Shown here in pieces: positions 17,836-25,531 of a DNA stretch of 64,000 nt. This DNA is from JALZUR01 sp965205365 (GTDB lineage Bacteria; Bdellovibrionota; Bdellovibrionia; Bdellovibrionales; UBA1609). The stretch lies in contig CBDBGT010000005.1 in assembly GCA_965205365.1 (NCBI GenBank), positions 735,961 through 799,960 of the forward strand. Direction: 5' to 3'. The notes under the pieces are model-generated. The model was not told the DNA's origin. It searched no databases and saw only the letters and a program-made list of their open reading frames with translations. How positions within the stretch are numbered: position 1 is the first letter of the stretch; each line of letters starts with the position of its first letter. The position numbers and the translations under genes were made by a program.

Positions 17836-18117
17836 TTATTTTACAGTTTTTTTAAAGTCAGAACCTGCTCTAAACTTAGGAACCCAAGCAGCTGGAATTT
17901 TAATTGCAGCTCCAGTTTGCGGGTTTCTTCCCATTCTAGCCTTTCTTTTGGTTTTTGTGAAAGTTCCAAACCCTACTAGTTTAATATCAGTAGCTTTTTT
18001 AACATTTTTTTGAACTGTTCCTATAAAACAATCCAAAAATCTTTCAGTTTCAGCCTTAGTAGTGTGTAGGTCTTTTGCTATTTTTTCTACTAGTTGTGCT
18101 TTGTTTAAGCTTTCCAT
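17836..18117 (-). CDS. HU-family nucleoid DNA-binding protein
   Basis: The 93 residues fit HU/IHF. Two N-terminal helices (NKAQLVEKIAKDLHTTKAETERFLDCFIGTV) are followed by the beta-arm signature GFGTFTKTKRKARMGRNPQTG and the C-terminal KIPAAWVPKFRAGSDFK. HU bends and compacts DNA as a dimer. The presence of a Cys and a slightly shorter, more acidic helix 1 does not point clearly to HU-beta or IHF. A terminator follows directly. The gene stands alone. Confidence 0.95.
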   Translation of the reverse strand: MESLNKAQLVEKIAKDLHTTKAETERFLDCFIGTVQKNVKKATDIKLVGFGTFTKTKRKARMGRNPQTGAAIKIPAAWVPKFRAGSDFKKTVK

Positions 18118-18228
18118 TGTGTCTCCCTTAATGGTTATAGTTTATGTTGTAAACATTACAATTGAAAGCTGGAAAAGGGCTGTGGTCAACCCTTAAAAAT
18201 ATTTTCTCAAATTTTTTTTTGCTTGTAT

Positions 18229-18912
18229 TTATTTTCTGATTAGTTGTTGTCTGCCCAAATCCACACCATTAAAGTTGACGTTTGCACGCATACTAGGAGC
18301 ATGTTTATTTCCATACTCTTTTTTAACAGTGATTGTTAACCAGCCTTGTGGAGTGTAGGAGTCAATGGTGAGGTCTTTTTGTGAGCAGTCTATATATCCA
18401 TTAAAAATCATTCTTCTAACAGGGAAGCCTTGTCCGCCTGCATAGGCCCATCCATCACCAGTTGCGTCTATTGCAATGGTTGCAGTATTTGCATAGCCTT
18501 TAAAAAAACTAATGGTAATTCCCATGGGTTTTTGACTCCACCATGCGCAGTTTGCAGCTTCATAAGATTTTTCGTACTGATGGTAAGTAGCATTTCCATT
18601 GGTGTACGTAACCCAACCATTATAGGATCTACAGTTGGTTTGAGACTCAATAAGATCCCTATAACTGCCTCTATTAAGAACACTTTTCATATATCCATAA
18701 AACATATGCTCCTGACGAGTGATGTCAGAGCAGTGGTATGACACATAATTAGGGTTTTGTTCATTATTTTGTCCGTTTGGATTCCAAGGTTTTACGTTAT
18801 CCGCTGAAGGTGGAAGCGTGGTGACGTCTTTTCTACTAGAATAAGAACTTTTGTCACAAGCTGTAACAAGGATACTTATTGAAACTAGTAATAATGGTAT
18901 AAAGTGCTTCAT
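18229..18912 (-). CDS. Lipoprotein of unknown function
   Basis: The protein has 227 residues with a signal peptide and a good lipobox, ILVTAC, followed by a Ser/Asn/Pro-rich linker (residues about 20-55). The globular part contains five Cys (SYHCSD, TNCRSYNGW, NCAWW, YIDCSQ and the lipid-bearing one) and many aromatic residues, suggesting a disulphide-bonded beta domain in the periplasm or outside the cell. No family was recognised. It is transcribed towards the HU gene after a 111-base gap and divergently from dapF. Confidence 0.65.
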   Translation of the reverse strand: MKHFIPLLLVSISILVTACDKSSYSSRKDVTTLPPSADNVKPWNPNGQNNEQNPNYVSYHCSDITRQEHMFYGYMKSVLNRGSYRDLIESQTNCRSYNGWVTYTNGNATYHQYEKSYEAANCAWWSQKPMGITISFFKGYANTATIAIDATGDGWAYAGGQGFPVRRMIFNGYIDCSQKDLTIDSYTPQGWLTITVKKEYGNKHAPSMRANVNFNGVDLGRQQLIRK

Positions 18913-19022
18913 AACACCCCCTTTTTTCCATAAAGGTGTTTATTCACAATCTGTGCCATGTATTAAATGCCCCAAGGAGGTGTTTAAGGTAGTTTAGTTG
19001 ACAGCTTGGAGGGTAATGGTAG

Positions 19023-19772
19023 TTGATTTTATGTATGATTGATCAAATTTTTTACACAGAAGGGGCGGGCAATAAATTTTTTTTTACTATGTCTGAGAAG
19101 TTAAGTTTTTTAGATATGGTTAAAATGGCCAATGAGAAAGGCTTAAGGCCAGATGGTTTTATTTTCTCAAAACGAGTCAATAAAACCCAGCTGACGTTTG
19201 ATTTTTATAATAACGATGGAAGTAAAGTAGATTTTTGTGGAAATGCATTAAGGGCTGTGGGCGTTTGCTATAATCAAATATCTAGTTGCCGTGGCTTTTA
19301 TTTAAAAACCAATGTTGGCAATTTAAAAATAGATGTTAGGAATAAGACCTTAGTAGAGGCACAGATGCCAGTTCCAGAATCAAAAGGTGTGGTTAGAGTA
19401 GATAAGTATGAGGTTCCATGTGTTTTATCTGGAGTGTTGCATTTGGTTTTTGATGAGAGTCTTTTTGGAATTAAGAGTAGGGAGGAGATGAGGGGTTTTT
19501 GTGGAAGAGTTAGGAGAATGGATTTGGGCGAGGCTCAGGCATACAACCTTACATTTTATAAGCCTAGTACCAAGGACCCTATTCACTGTGTGACTTTTGA
19601 GAGAGGAGTTGAGGATTTTACGTTAGCTTGTGGATCTGGTGCTTTATCAGTTGCTCAGGTTATGGGCGTAAGTGGGGTAACTTTAAAAATGCCTGGTGGT
19701 TTGTTAAAGGTTAGTAGAAGAGGTGGTGAGGTTTTTATGTTAGGTTCTGCTAAAATTATTGGAATTTATTAA
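19023..19772 (+). CDS. dapF: Diaminopimelate epimerase
   Basis: DapF converts LL- to meso-diaminopimelate for lysine and peptidoglycan synthesis. Both catalytic Cys motifs are visible: the first in NNDGSKVDFCGNALRA, the second in FERGVEDFTLACGSGA. The N-terminal GAGNKFFF also fits the family's G-GNDF signature. At 249 residues it is shorter than E. coli DapF (274) and divergent. A TTG start is taken because GGAGGG lies nine bases upstream; an ATG at 19035 is the alternative. It is followed after 11 bases by a reductase gene, so the two may be cotranscribed although no pathway links them. Confidence 0.88.
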   Translation: MILCMIDQIFYTEGAGNKFFFTMSEKLSFLDMVKMANEKGLRPDGFIFSKRVNKTQLTFDFYNNDGSKVDFCGNALRAVGVCYNQISSCRGFYLKTNVGNLKIDVRNKTLVEAQMPVPESKGVVRVDKYEVPCVLSGVLHLVFDESLFGIKSREEMRGFCGRVRRMDLGEAQAYNLTFYKPSTKDPIHCVTFERGVEDFTLACGSGALSVAQVMGVSGVTLKMPGGLLKVSRRGGEVFMLGSAKIIGIY

Positions 19773-19783
19773 AGGCGATATTA

Positions 19784-20881
19784 ATGAGACAGAAATTTGA
19801 TTTAAAAGTTGTTGAAAAGAAAATAGAGGCTTTAGGTGCTGTGACATTAAAATTATTAGTGCCCCATGAGTTTAAAGATAAGTTTAATCCTAGGGCCGGT
19901 CAGTTTGTAGGTGTCATAGCTGTTATTAATGGAGAAGAGGTTCATAGAAGCTATTCTTTATCATCAGATCCTCACAGTGAAACTCTTGAGATTTCAATTA
20001 AGAAAATTCCTGGTGGGAAAATGTCTACATATCTTGTTGATGAAGTATTACAAGGTGATATTTTAAAAGTTACCCCGCCAGCCGGTCATTTTTATAAGGA
20101 ATCTGACCATGAAAGGCATCACGTGATGTTTGCTGCTGGAAGTGGCATAACGCCACTACTTTCAATTATTAAGTATTTAAGAAAAGCTAAACCTAAAGAA
20201 CAAATTTCCTTATTTTATTGGAATCAAACTACTCAGTCTACAATGTTTTTAAAAGATTTATTGGAGTATAATAAAAATTTGCTTTTTAATTTATTTTTAG
20301 CTTTTACAAAAGAAAAGCCTGAAATAGGAGAGGCCTGTTTTTTTTCAAGGTGTGATCAGGCTATGATGAAAGATTGCTTTTATAAGTGGTCGACTTCTAT
20401 TAATGTGCCAGTGTTTTATCTTTGTGGACCTGAAGAGTTTATGTCAACAATTGAGTTTTTTTTAGGGACAAAAGGTTACAGCTCTTTACAAATTAGAAAA
20501 GAAAGCTTTAAAACATTAGATAAAACTATTGTTAATGCCCCCATTAAAAAAGAAAATGAGCCTATTTATATCGGTGATATAAGTACAAAATCTGAAGAGG
20601 CCGGTGGAGTTTGTGAGGCTAGACTAGATGGCGAGGTGGTTTTTGTTGAACCCAATGAGGAGGAAACAATTTTAGAGGCTTTTTTAAGAAGTGGAGAGTC
20701 TCCTCCTTACTCTTGTATGGAGGGAACTTGTATTGCTTGTCAGTGTAAAGTTTTAGAGGGACTTGTTGCAATGCCTGAAGGGTTTTTTTTATCGGATGAA
20801 GATATTGCTGAGGGGCTGGTGCTTTCTTGTCAGGCTCAAATTAAATCTAAAAAAGTAAAGGTAGATTTTGATGATTTTTAA
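19784..20881 (+). CDS. NAD(P)H-dependent flavin reductase with C-terminal 2Fe-2S ferredoxin
   Basis: The 365 residues show three modules. An FAD-binding barrel comes first (RSYSLSSDP, about residues 50-60). An NAD(P)-binding domain follows, with AAGSGITPLLSI and FYLCGPEEFM. A plant-type 2Fe-2S domain lies at about 280-365 with PYSCMEGTCIACQCKVLEG and a last Cys in LVLSCQA. This is the PaaE/HmpX-like arrangement: electrons pass from NAD(P)H through FAD to the iron-sulphur cluster and on to a partner such as an oxygenase or desaturase. No such partner gene is adjacent, so the acceptor is unknown. It follows dapF closely. Confidence 0.87.
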   Translation: MRQKFDLKVVEKKIEALGAVTLKLLVPHEFKDKFNPRAGQFVGVIAVINGEEVHRSYSLSSDPHSETLEISIKKIPGGKMSTYLVDEVLQGDILKVTPPAGHFYKESDHERHHVMFAAGSGITPLLSIIKYLRKAKPKEQISLFYWNQTTQSTMFLKDLLEYNKNLLFNLFLAFTKEKPEIGEACFFSRCDQAMMKDCFYKWSTSINVPVFYLCGPEEFMSTIEFFLGTKGYSSLQIRKESFKTLDKTIVNAPIKKENEPIYIGDISTKSEEAGGVCEARLDGEVVFVEPNEEETILEAFLRSGESPPYSCMEGTCIACQCKVLEGLVAMPEGFFLSDEDIAEGLVLSCQAQIKSKKVKVDFDDF

Positions 20882-20988
20882 AATAAAATATTACGATTTA
20901 GTAAAATCATTTTGTTTTAATACATTCTTTAAGTGATTAAGTTTTTTCATAAAGTAATATTAACTAATTTAAAAACCCTCTTTTAGAT

Positions 20989-21040
20989 GAGTTAAAAAAA
21001 TGCAAACTATATTTTTAGTACAGTTTGTAAACTCGTTTTT
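20989..21040 (+). terminator. Inverted repeat with T run, probable terminator
   Basis: GAGTT (20989-20993) and GCAAACT (21002-21008) pair with AGTTTGT (21022-21028) and AACTC (21030-21034). GTTTTTA follows. It lies about 110 bases after the reductase stop codon and 50 bases before the ftsW start. The stem is interrupted, so strength is uncertain. Confidence 0.5.
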
Positions 21041-21086
21041 ATGAACAGACTAACGTCTGCTTAGTTCTGCCGCCTAATGGTTATAG

Positions 21087-22220
21087 GTGCTAGTCTATTC
21101 TTATATGATAGGGAAGCAAAAAGCATATAGGCAAACTGAAACTGTTCAACCATCAAAACTCACATGGCTTTACTACCTGCTGCTTATAATTGGCTTGTTT
21201 CAGGTTTACTCATCAAGTGCAATTTATGCAGCAGAAAAATTTAACAATCCATATTTTTTTGTTCAAAGACAAGGGCTCTTTGTTATATTTGCTGGGTTGA
21301 TGTTTTTTATTTCAGGTAAGATTTCTCCTAAGAGGTACGTTTTTTTAGGAGGTGTTCTTTTTATTTCATCATTAGTTTTGTTAATACTCACTCATGTTCC
21401 AGGTGTGGGCATTACCATTGGTGGAGCAACGCGCTGGATTAATTTATTAAGTGGTTTTCGTATAGAGCCAGGGGAGTTTTATAAAGTAGGGTTTGGTTTT
21501 TTTATTTTTTGGCTTTTGTCGCTTAAGGAAAAATATGAAAATATGAGTGTTTGGTGGCCATTTTTTATAATGCTGTTTGTATCTATAGGGTTGTTTTTAA
21601 AGCAGCCAGACTTTGGAAGTGTATTCTTACTTATACTTAGTGCGCTAATAGTATTATTTTTATGGATTAGAAGTGTTAAGCCGTTTTTAATTTTAGGGGC
21701 TGTTGCAGCTGGAGGGCTTGTTTTTTTCTTAGCTCAAGAGTCTTACCGTATGGATAGATTCTTAACGTTTTTAAATCCATGGAAGGACTCTCAGGGAAAA
21801 GGCTTTCAAGCTATTCAGAGTTTTGTAGCTTTTAAAAAAGGTGGTTTTTTTGGTGAAGGGATTGGTATGAGCCAGGCAAAATTCTTTTTTTTACCTGAAG
21901 CCCATACTGATTTCACACTTGCTATTTTTGCAGAAGAGATGGGTTTTTTCGGAGTGTTTTTTCTTTTCCTTCTTTTTATGGGAATTGTTTTTATAATATT
22001 TAAAATTGCAAAAAATCAAGAGAACGACTTTAAGTGTTTACTTTTAAGTTACTATTTGGGAGGCTTGTTTTTTTTCTATTTTTTTATTAATGCTTGTGTA
22101 AATGTAGGCCTGGTTCCAACAAAAGGTTTGCCCTTGCCGTTTCTAAGCTATGGTGGGAGTTCTTTGCTATCAATAACGTTTTTGCTTGGTTGGTTTAGAT
22201 CACTAGAGAATGATGTTTGA
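21087..22220 (+). CDS. ftsW: FtsW/SpoVE-type SEDS peptidoglycan polymerase
   Basis: The 377 residues have about ten membrane segments and the SEDS-family motifs: GGATRWINL, EPGEFYKVG, KQPDFGSVFLL, the loop SQAKFFFLPEAHTDFTLAIF and the final LVPTKGLPLPFLSYGGSSLL. The HTDF and TKGLPLPFLSYGGSS wording favours FtsW/SpoVE over RodA. SEDS proteins polymerise lipid II glycan strands with a partner transpeptidase. The gene is outside any division or cell-wall cluster, so it could be a second SEDS copy; the rest of the genome would decide. The first start is a GTG; an ATG at 21105 is the alternative. A MITE lies directly downstream. Confidence 0.88.
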   Translation: MLVYSYMIGKQKAYRQTETVQPSKLTWLYYLLLIIGLFQVYSSSAIYAAEKFNNPYFFVQRQGLFVIFAGLMFFISGKISPKRYVFLGGVLFISSLVLLILTHVPGVGITIGGATRWINLLSGFRIEPGEFYKVGFGFFIFWLLSLKEKYENMSVWWPFFIMLFVSIGLFLKQPDFGSVFLLILSALIVLFLWIRSVKPFLILGAVAAGGLVFFLAQESYRMDRFLTFLNPWKDSQGKGFQAIQSFVAFKKGGFFGEGIGMSQAKFFFLPEAHTDFTLAIFAEEMGFFGVFFLFLLFMGIVFIIFKIAKNQENDFKCLLLSYYLGGLFFFYFFINACVNVGLVPTKGLPLPFLSYGGSSLLSITFLLGWFRSLENDV

Positions 22221-22229
22221 GTTCTAATG

Positions 22230-22395
22230 ACCCGAGCTCAGACTTTTCTAAGGACCTAAGAAACTGTTTGAAAAGTCTTATTTGACTTGATTTATTTGTC
22301 AGCATTAACTGGGTATTGTCTGCATCCTTTTAAACCGTTAATACGTGCCATGAAAATAGAATGTTAAACCAGATTTAAAAAGTCTGAGCTCGGGT
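22230..22395. mobile_element. MITE-like element related to IS982
   Basis: This 166-bp element has perfect 18-bp inverted ends, ACCCGAGCTCAGACTTTT at 22230 and its complement ending at 22395. It is flanked by exact 5-bp repeats TAATG (22225-22229 and 22396-22400). Its left 31 bases match the solo end at 14291-14321 with few changes. It has no coding frame and would need an IS982-family transposase in trans. It lies between ftsW and the tail of the zinc-ribbon protein gene. Confidence 0.88.
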
Positions 22396-22763
22396 TAATG
22401 GATACTTAAGCCACAGTAAGCACAGTTGTTCCAGTCAGGCTCAAGTTCTCGCTTGCAACTACTACAGAGTGGGTCATCATCATCATGCCAGCGGTCCTCT
22501 TTATGAATGATAATTTGCCCAATAATGATTAAAACAGGTATAGTAGTCATTATTTGTTTTACAATGAAAATTACAGAGCCTTCAATATATGCTGTATATG
22601 TTAATATTCCAAAGCCTGTAGCAAGTAATAAATGATAAACCATGGACAAATCACGCACTTCTTTATGGACATGAATTTTCCAAATTTGAAACCAGTAACT
22701 TATTGAAAGAAGGAAAATTGCACTCCAAGATAAAAATTGAACAAATGAATTGGTATTCTCCAT
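22395..22763 (-). CDS. PQ-loop (SemiSWEET-like) membrane protein with C-terminal zinc ribbon
   Basis: The protein has 122 residues. Three membrane helices span about 5-90. After the first comes SYWFQIWKIHVHKEVRDLS, the pattern of the PQ-loop/SWEET family (here with F in place of P). An acidic, His-containing linker (HKEDRWHDDDD) leads to a zinc ribbon with two CxxC knuckles, CSSCKRELEP and CAYCGLSIH. Half-SWEETs act as dimeric sugar channels; the ribbon is not a usual part of them. The stop codon lies across the MITE boundary. The gene is alone, and substrate and partner are unknown. Confidence 0.72.
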   Translation of the reverse strand: MENTNSFVQFLSWSAIFLLSISYWFQIWKIHVHKEVRDLSMVYHLLLATGFGILTYTAYIEGSVIFIVKQIMTTIPVLIIIGQIIIHKEDRWHDDDDPLCSSCKRELEPDWNNCAYCGLSIH

Positions 22764-22815
22764 GCCATATTAAAGAATGAATGATCTTTTATGTCCACTT
22801 AAATAGCATACAGTG

Positions 22816-22890
22816 CTATTTAAGTATGCAGCCAAGTTTTTTATTTAATACAAAGGCTTTAATTGTTTTGAGTTTTGTTAAATCATATTC
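22816..22890 (-). pseudogene. Truncated 3' end of a secreted-protein paralogue
   Basis: The minus strand reads EYDLTKLKTIKAFVLNKKLG, then CILK and a stop. This matches the C-terminus of the next gene (LINLIKPKAIKALSPGKELNCIFKY) in order and spacing. Only about 24 codons remain, with no start or signal peptide. It directly follows the intact paralogue, separated by a palindrome. Confidence 0.75.
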
Positions 22891-22914
22891 ATCAATACTA
22901 GTAATAGTATTGAT
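22891..22914. repeat. Perfect inverted repeat between two paralogue copies
   Basis: ATCAATACTA (22891-22900), loop GTAA, TAGTATTGAT (22905-22914). The hairpin begins at the base after the stop codon of the intact 142-residue gene and ends at the truncated copy. No T run follows on the minus strand, so a classical terminator is doubtful. It may be a recombination scar. Confidence 0.7.
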
Positions 22915-23343
22915 TTAGTATTTAAATATGCAGTTAAGCTCTTTGCCTGGTGATAAGGCTTTAATTGCTTTTGGTTTTATTAAATTGATTAAACCTTTTT
23001 CACTAATGTATTTTATAAAAATCACAGTGCTTTGATTTTTGTTTTGAGCCGATGAAGTTGTGTATAGGATTGTATTATCTTTTTTCTCAAGGGTGGCCAT
23101 TGAAGTGGAGGGAACGAGCACTCCATTTTTAAAAAAAGAAGCCTTAAATTCTGCTTTAAAACTTTTCTTTGAATCAGTTAAAAGCATCACTATTTGCCCT
23201 TCCCAGTTGCTGTTTAAAATTATTGAGTAAGCGCAGACTTCTCCTTGAAGAGTAGTGCCTTGAGTTTTAAAAAGGCGTACTGCCTCACCTGCAAATGTGT
23301 TTAAGAATATTGTAACGCCTAGTATTAGAGTAATTAGTTTCAT
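22915..23343 (-). CDS. Secreted protein, paralogue A of a tandem family
   Basis: The 142 residues have a signal peptide (MKLITLILGVTIFLNTFA, cleavage before GEAVRLFKTQG). The mature part appears to be a small beta-rich domain with two Cys (EVCAYSI and ELNCIFKY), which could form one disulphide. It is clearly homologous to the 140-residue product of 23631-24053 along its full length: same signal, LFKTQG motif, both Cys and the C-terminal K-LxC-FxY. No known family is recognised. The product is expected in the periplasm or outside the cell. Confidence 0.68.
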   Translation of the reverse strand: MKLITLILGVTIFLNTFAGEAVRLFKTQGTTLQGEVCAYSIILNSNWEGQIVMLLTDSKKSFKAEFKASFFKNGVLVPSTSMATLEKKDNTILYTTSSAQNKNQSTVIFIKYISEKGLINLIKPKAIKALSPGKELNCIFKY

Positions 23344-23483
23344 GTTTCCACCTTTAATGCTTCAACGTACAAAGGTACCACTAGATTCATATAGTATTCT
23401 AGATAAAATAAATATTTTGAATTTTTTTTATAGGTACTGTGTAAATTTTTTTATAAAGGCGGCTTTTTTTCTAAAAAAGCTGG

Positions 23484-23545
23484 TTCTAACCTAAGTAGTT
23501 AAAATTATTGAGAGTGTACTGGTAATTTAAATAAGCACCTTTTTT
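23484..23545. repeat. Copy 3 of the dispersed intergenic repeat (short)
   Basis: CTAAGTAGTTAAAAT followed by ATTGAGAGTGTACTGGTAAT and TTAAATA matches 24831-24873 closely. It lacks the 5' part CCCTCTTTCC to CACTAG of copies 1 and 2. It lies upstream of the 142-residue secreted-protein gene. Confidence 0.65.
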
Positions 23546-23630
23546 AAAGGCCTTAAGTCCAAAGTAGACCATGTCGTTATATTCATTATAAGTAAGTTAA
23601 AGTTTTTTTATACTAGTGGTTACAGTAATT

Positions 23631-24053
23631 TTAATAGCCAAATGTGCACTTAAGCTTTTTGTCTGGTGCAATAGCTAGAATCACACGGGGCTTTGATAAG
23701 TCAAATTTAATATTATACTTTATACTTATGGCGATTATAGTATCTTGGTCTTCACTAATTGGAACAGCATATAGTAGAGTGTTGTTTAAAGTATTAGCCC
23801 AAGCTTCTTTAATAAATGGAACTAGCATATTATTTGTGAAAAGCTTGTCAGTTTTGAATTCAAGTTTAAACTCTACTTCTGGGCCATTTATAAAAAACAC
23901 TAACTGCCCCTGCCAATCTTTCTTATGAACTACTGAGTAGGTACAAGCTTGTCCTGTAGGAGTGATGCCTTGAGTCTTAAAAAGAGTTTTTGCCTCACCT
24001 GCAAATACATTTAAAGATATTCCAAGGCTAAGTATTAAAATAATTAGTTTCAT
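23631..24053 (-). CDS. Secreted protein, paralogue B of a tandem family
   Basis: The 140 residues have a signal peptide (MKLIILILSLGISLNVFA before GEAKTLFKTQG). It shares with paralogue A the LFKTQG motif, the C-Y-S segment (QACTYSV), a central hydrophobic beta pattern, MLVP, and the terminal KLKCTFGY. Overall identity looks moderate, so the duplication is not recent. Both copies keep both mature Cys. The function is unknown; location outside the cytoplasm is inferred from the signal peptide. Confidence 0.68.
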   Translation of the reverse strand: MKLIILILSLGISLNVFAGEAKTLFKTQGITPTGQACTYSVVHKKDWQGQLVFFINGPEVEFKLEFKTDKLFTNNMLVPFIKEAWANTLNNTLLYAVPISEDQDTIIAISIKYNIKFDLSKPRVILAIAPDKKLKCTFGY

Positions 24054-24220
24054 GTTTTCCTCCGCTGTTTTAGCATTATGATTTGTTTTAAACGAAGAGC
24101 CGTAGCATTAAATTTACATAAAAAAAATATTTAATAAGTGTTTTGTATTTTTTTCATGCTTATCCGGTTGTTGCACATATAGGATTAGGTTTAGCCAATG
24201 AACAAGAAGTGAGTGCAAAG

Positions 24221-24246
24221 AAAAAGGCGACTTTAAGGCCGCCTTT
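24221..24246 (-). terminator. Rho-independent terminator
   Basis: AAAGGCG (24223-24229) pairs with CGCCTTT (24240-24246) around a 10-base loop. Read on the minus strand, the hairpin runs into TTTTTCTTT. It lies 35 bases after the natural end of the SRPBCC gene at 24281 and fits that gene's full length, not the amber-shortened one. Confidence 0.7.
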
Positions 24247-24280
24247 GCACCATCTCCTAGCCTTGTTAGCTGGGAAGTAA

Positions 24281-24796
24281 TTATTTACCTAGTGGTTTGG
24301 ATTCAACATATTTCTTCAACTTTGCTAAAAGAAAGTCCCAGCCCTTTTTAAACCCTTCAATTAGCTTTTTTCTTTTACTTAAGTCTTTAATAGACCTCCA
24401 CCTAGAATGATGAATTTTTAAGACCGTTCCTTTCTCTGCTTTCTCCAGAGAAAATGTACAAACTGTACTTTCAGAAGAATTCCAATATTTCTCTTTCTAA
24501 GTGAACTTTATAAATTTTTTTAATTTTAAATCTATTACTTTTCCAGTAGCTAATTGCCCCTCTCCCCAAGGCTCATAAAATTGTCCACCAACATATGGTT
24601 CAAGTTTGACCCCCTTATTCCACCATTTGCCCAGCTCATTTTCATCAGTCAATATAAACCAAATCTGCTTCCTATTTCCCTTGAGAACTATTTTTTTATA
24701 GACGATTTCTTCGCTTTTAACTTCTGCAAAAGAGGTGCTACTTATAACAAGTAATATCATTAATGAAAATTTGATTAACTTAAAATTTGATAACAT
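24281..24796 (-). pseudogene. SRPBCC/AHSA1-type secreted protein with an in-frame amber codon
   Basis: A signal peptide (MLSNFKLIKFSLMILLVIS, then STSFA) is followed by a START-like/AHSA1 pattern: VLKGNRKQIWFILTDENELG, KWWNKGVKLEPYVGGQFYEP and ATGKVIDLKL. At 24497-24499 the frame meets TAG, where related proteins usually have Trp (KFT-x-KEKYW). The same frame then stays open for 71 more codons with the expected C-terminal half: ESTVCTFSLEKAEKGTVLKI, HHSRW, the helix GFKKGWDFLLAKLKKYVES. Total length would be 171 residues. The single-base change TGG to TAG explains the break. Homologues bind hydrophobic ligands or act as enzymes or regulators; this one carries an export signal. Confidence 0.82.
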
Positions 24797-24800
24797 TTCT

Positions 24801-24910
24801 CCCTCTTTCCTTAATTTGTTGCCACTAGGCTAAGTAGTTAAAATCATTGAGAGTGCATTTGTTAATTTAAATATCTGTATTTTTATAAAATTTCTAGAAT
24901 AGAACCTATG
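24801..24910. repeat. Copy 2 of the dispersed intergenic repeat
   Basis: This is near-identical to 8501-8545 and similar through to 8610. On the minus strand its edge supplies the ribosome binding site of the SRPBCC gene (AAGGAAAGAGGGAG before AAATG). The repeat may therefore act as a leader or promoter, or it may be an element that inserted next to the start. The rest of the gap up to 25039 shows no gene. Confidence 0.7.
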
Positions 24911-25039
24911 ATTTTTAGGCTGTTTGTGGAGGCTTTAGTGATTTTACCCCTGAAACGTTTAAAATACCTGAGAGTACTTTTAATGTTTGAATGAGCACTT
25001 TGTGGGGTTTTTTTAGTATTGTTAAAGTTTAATGTGTCT

Positions 25040-25531
25040 TTAAGACCACCAGTTTGTTTTAAAGGAAGTAATATTAAGTCTTTTTAAAAGGCTATGAGCA
25101 TCTTTTTTATAGACTTTCACAGAATTTGTGGAGGTTTCCTCTAATAAAATAGAGTCTACATCTATGAAAGTGTTGTCCTTAAAAATGCTTTCAGCTTTTT
25201 TAAATAACAAAGAAGCAAGTATTTCAGTTGTGGGGTCTCCAGGGGTTTTTTTGATTCTTAAATTTGGGTCAATAGTGTTTAAAGCTTTAAGTAAAGGGTC
25301 TTTTGAGTTTATAAAAAAGAAATGATCAAGCTCTTCATCAATAAAGGTTTTCCAGTGAGGTTTTAAATTTTTAAAATCTTGGGTAAAATTTTTTTCTAAA
25401 TTGATTGTTGAAGCTTTATGACTTAAGGAAAGTGTGACCCACCAGGAGTGACCGTGAGGTGTAGAGCATTTAGTGCTGGTTTTGATAAATCTATGAGCAG
25501 CTTCAAAGCGGTAACGAAATGATAAAATCAT
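25040..25531 (-). CDS. queD: QueD-like 6-carboxytetrahydropterin/6-pyruvoyltetrahydropterin synthase homologue
   Basis: The 163 residues have the PTPS-fold signatures: FRYRFEAAHRF, the zinc and catalytic segment KCSTPHGHSW (Cys four places before HGH, as in QueD), TQDFKNLK, EELDHFFF, GDPTTEILA and the late Glu in LLEETSTNSVKVY. QueD turns 7,8-dihydroneopterin triphosphate into 6-carboxytetrahydropterin on the queuosine route. The gene overlaps the second PTPS homologue by four bases (ATGA type), so the two are co-translated. No other queuosine gene is visible here. The assignment to QueD rather than another PTPS rests mainly on the retained Cys. Confidence 0.82.
   Translation of the reverse strand: MILSFRYRFEAAHRFIKTSTKCSTPHGHSWWVTLSLSHKASTINLEKNFTQDFKNLKPHWKTFIDEELDHFFFINSKDPLLKALNTIDPNLRIKKTPGDPTTEILASLLFKKAESIFKDNTFIDVDSILLEETSTNSVKVYKKDAHSLLKRLNITSFKTNWWS

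Noticed and set aside
18430..18741. Plus-strand 103-codon frame inside the lipoprotein gene at 18229
   Set aside because: It lies fully antisense to a gene with a clear signal peptide and has no ribosome binding site; taken as a shadow frame.
22891..22914. Palindrome as a Rho-independent terminator
   Set aside because: The stem is AT-rich and no T run follows on the minus strand, so it is listed as a repeat only.
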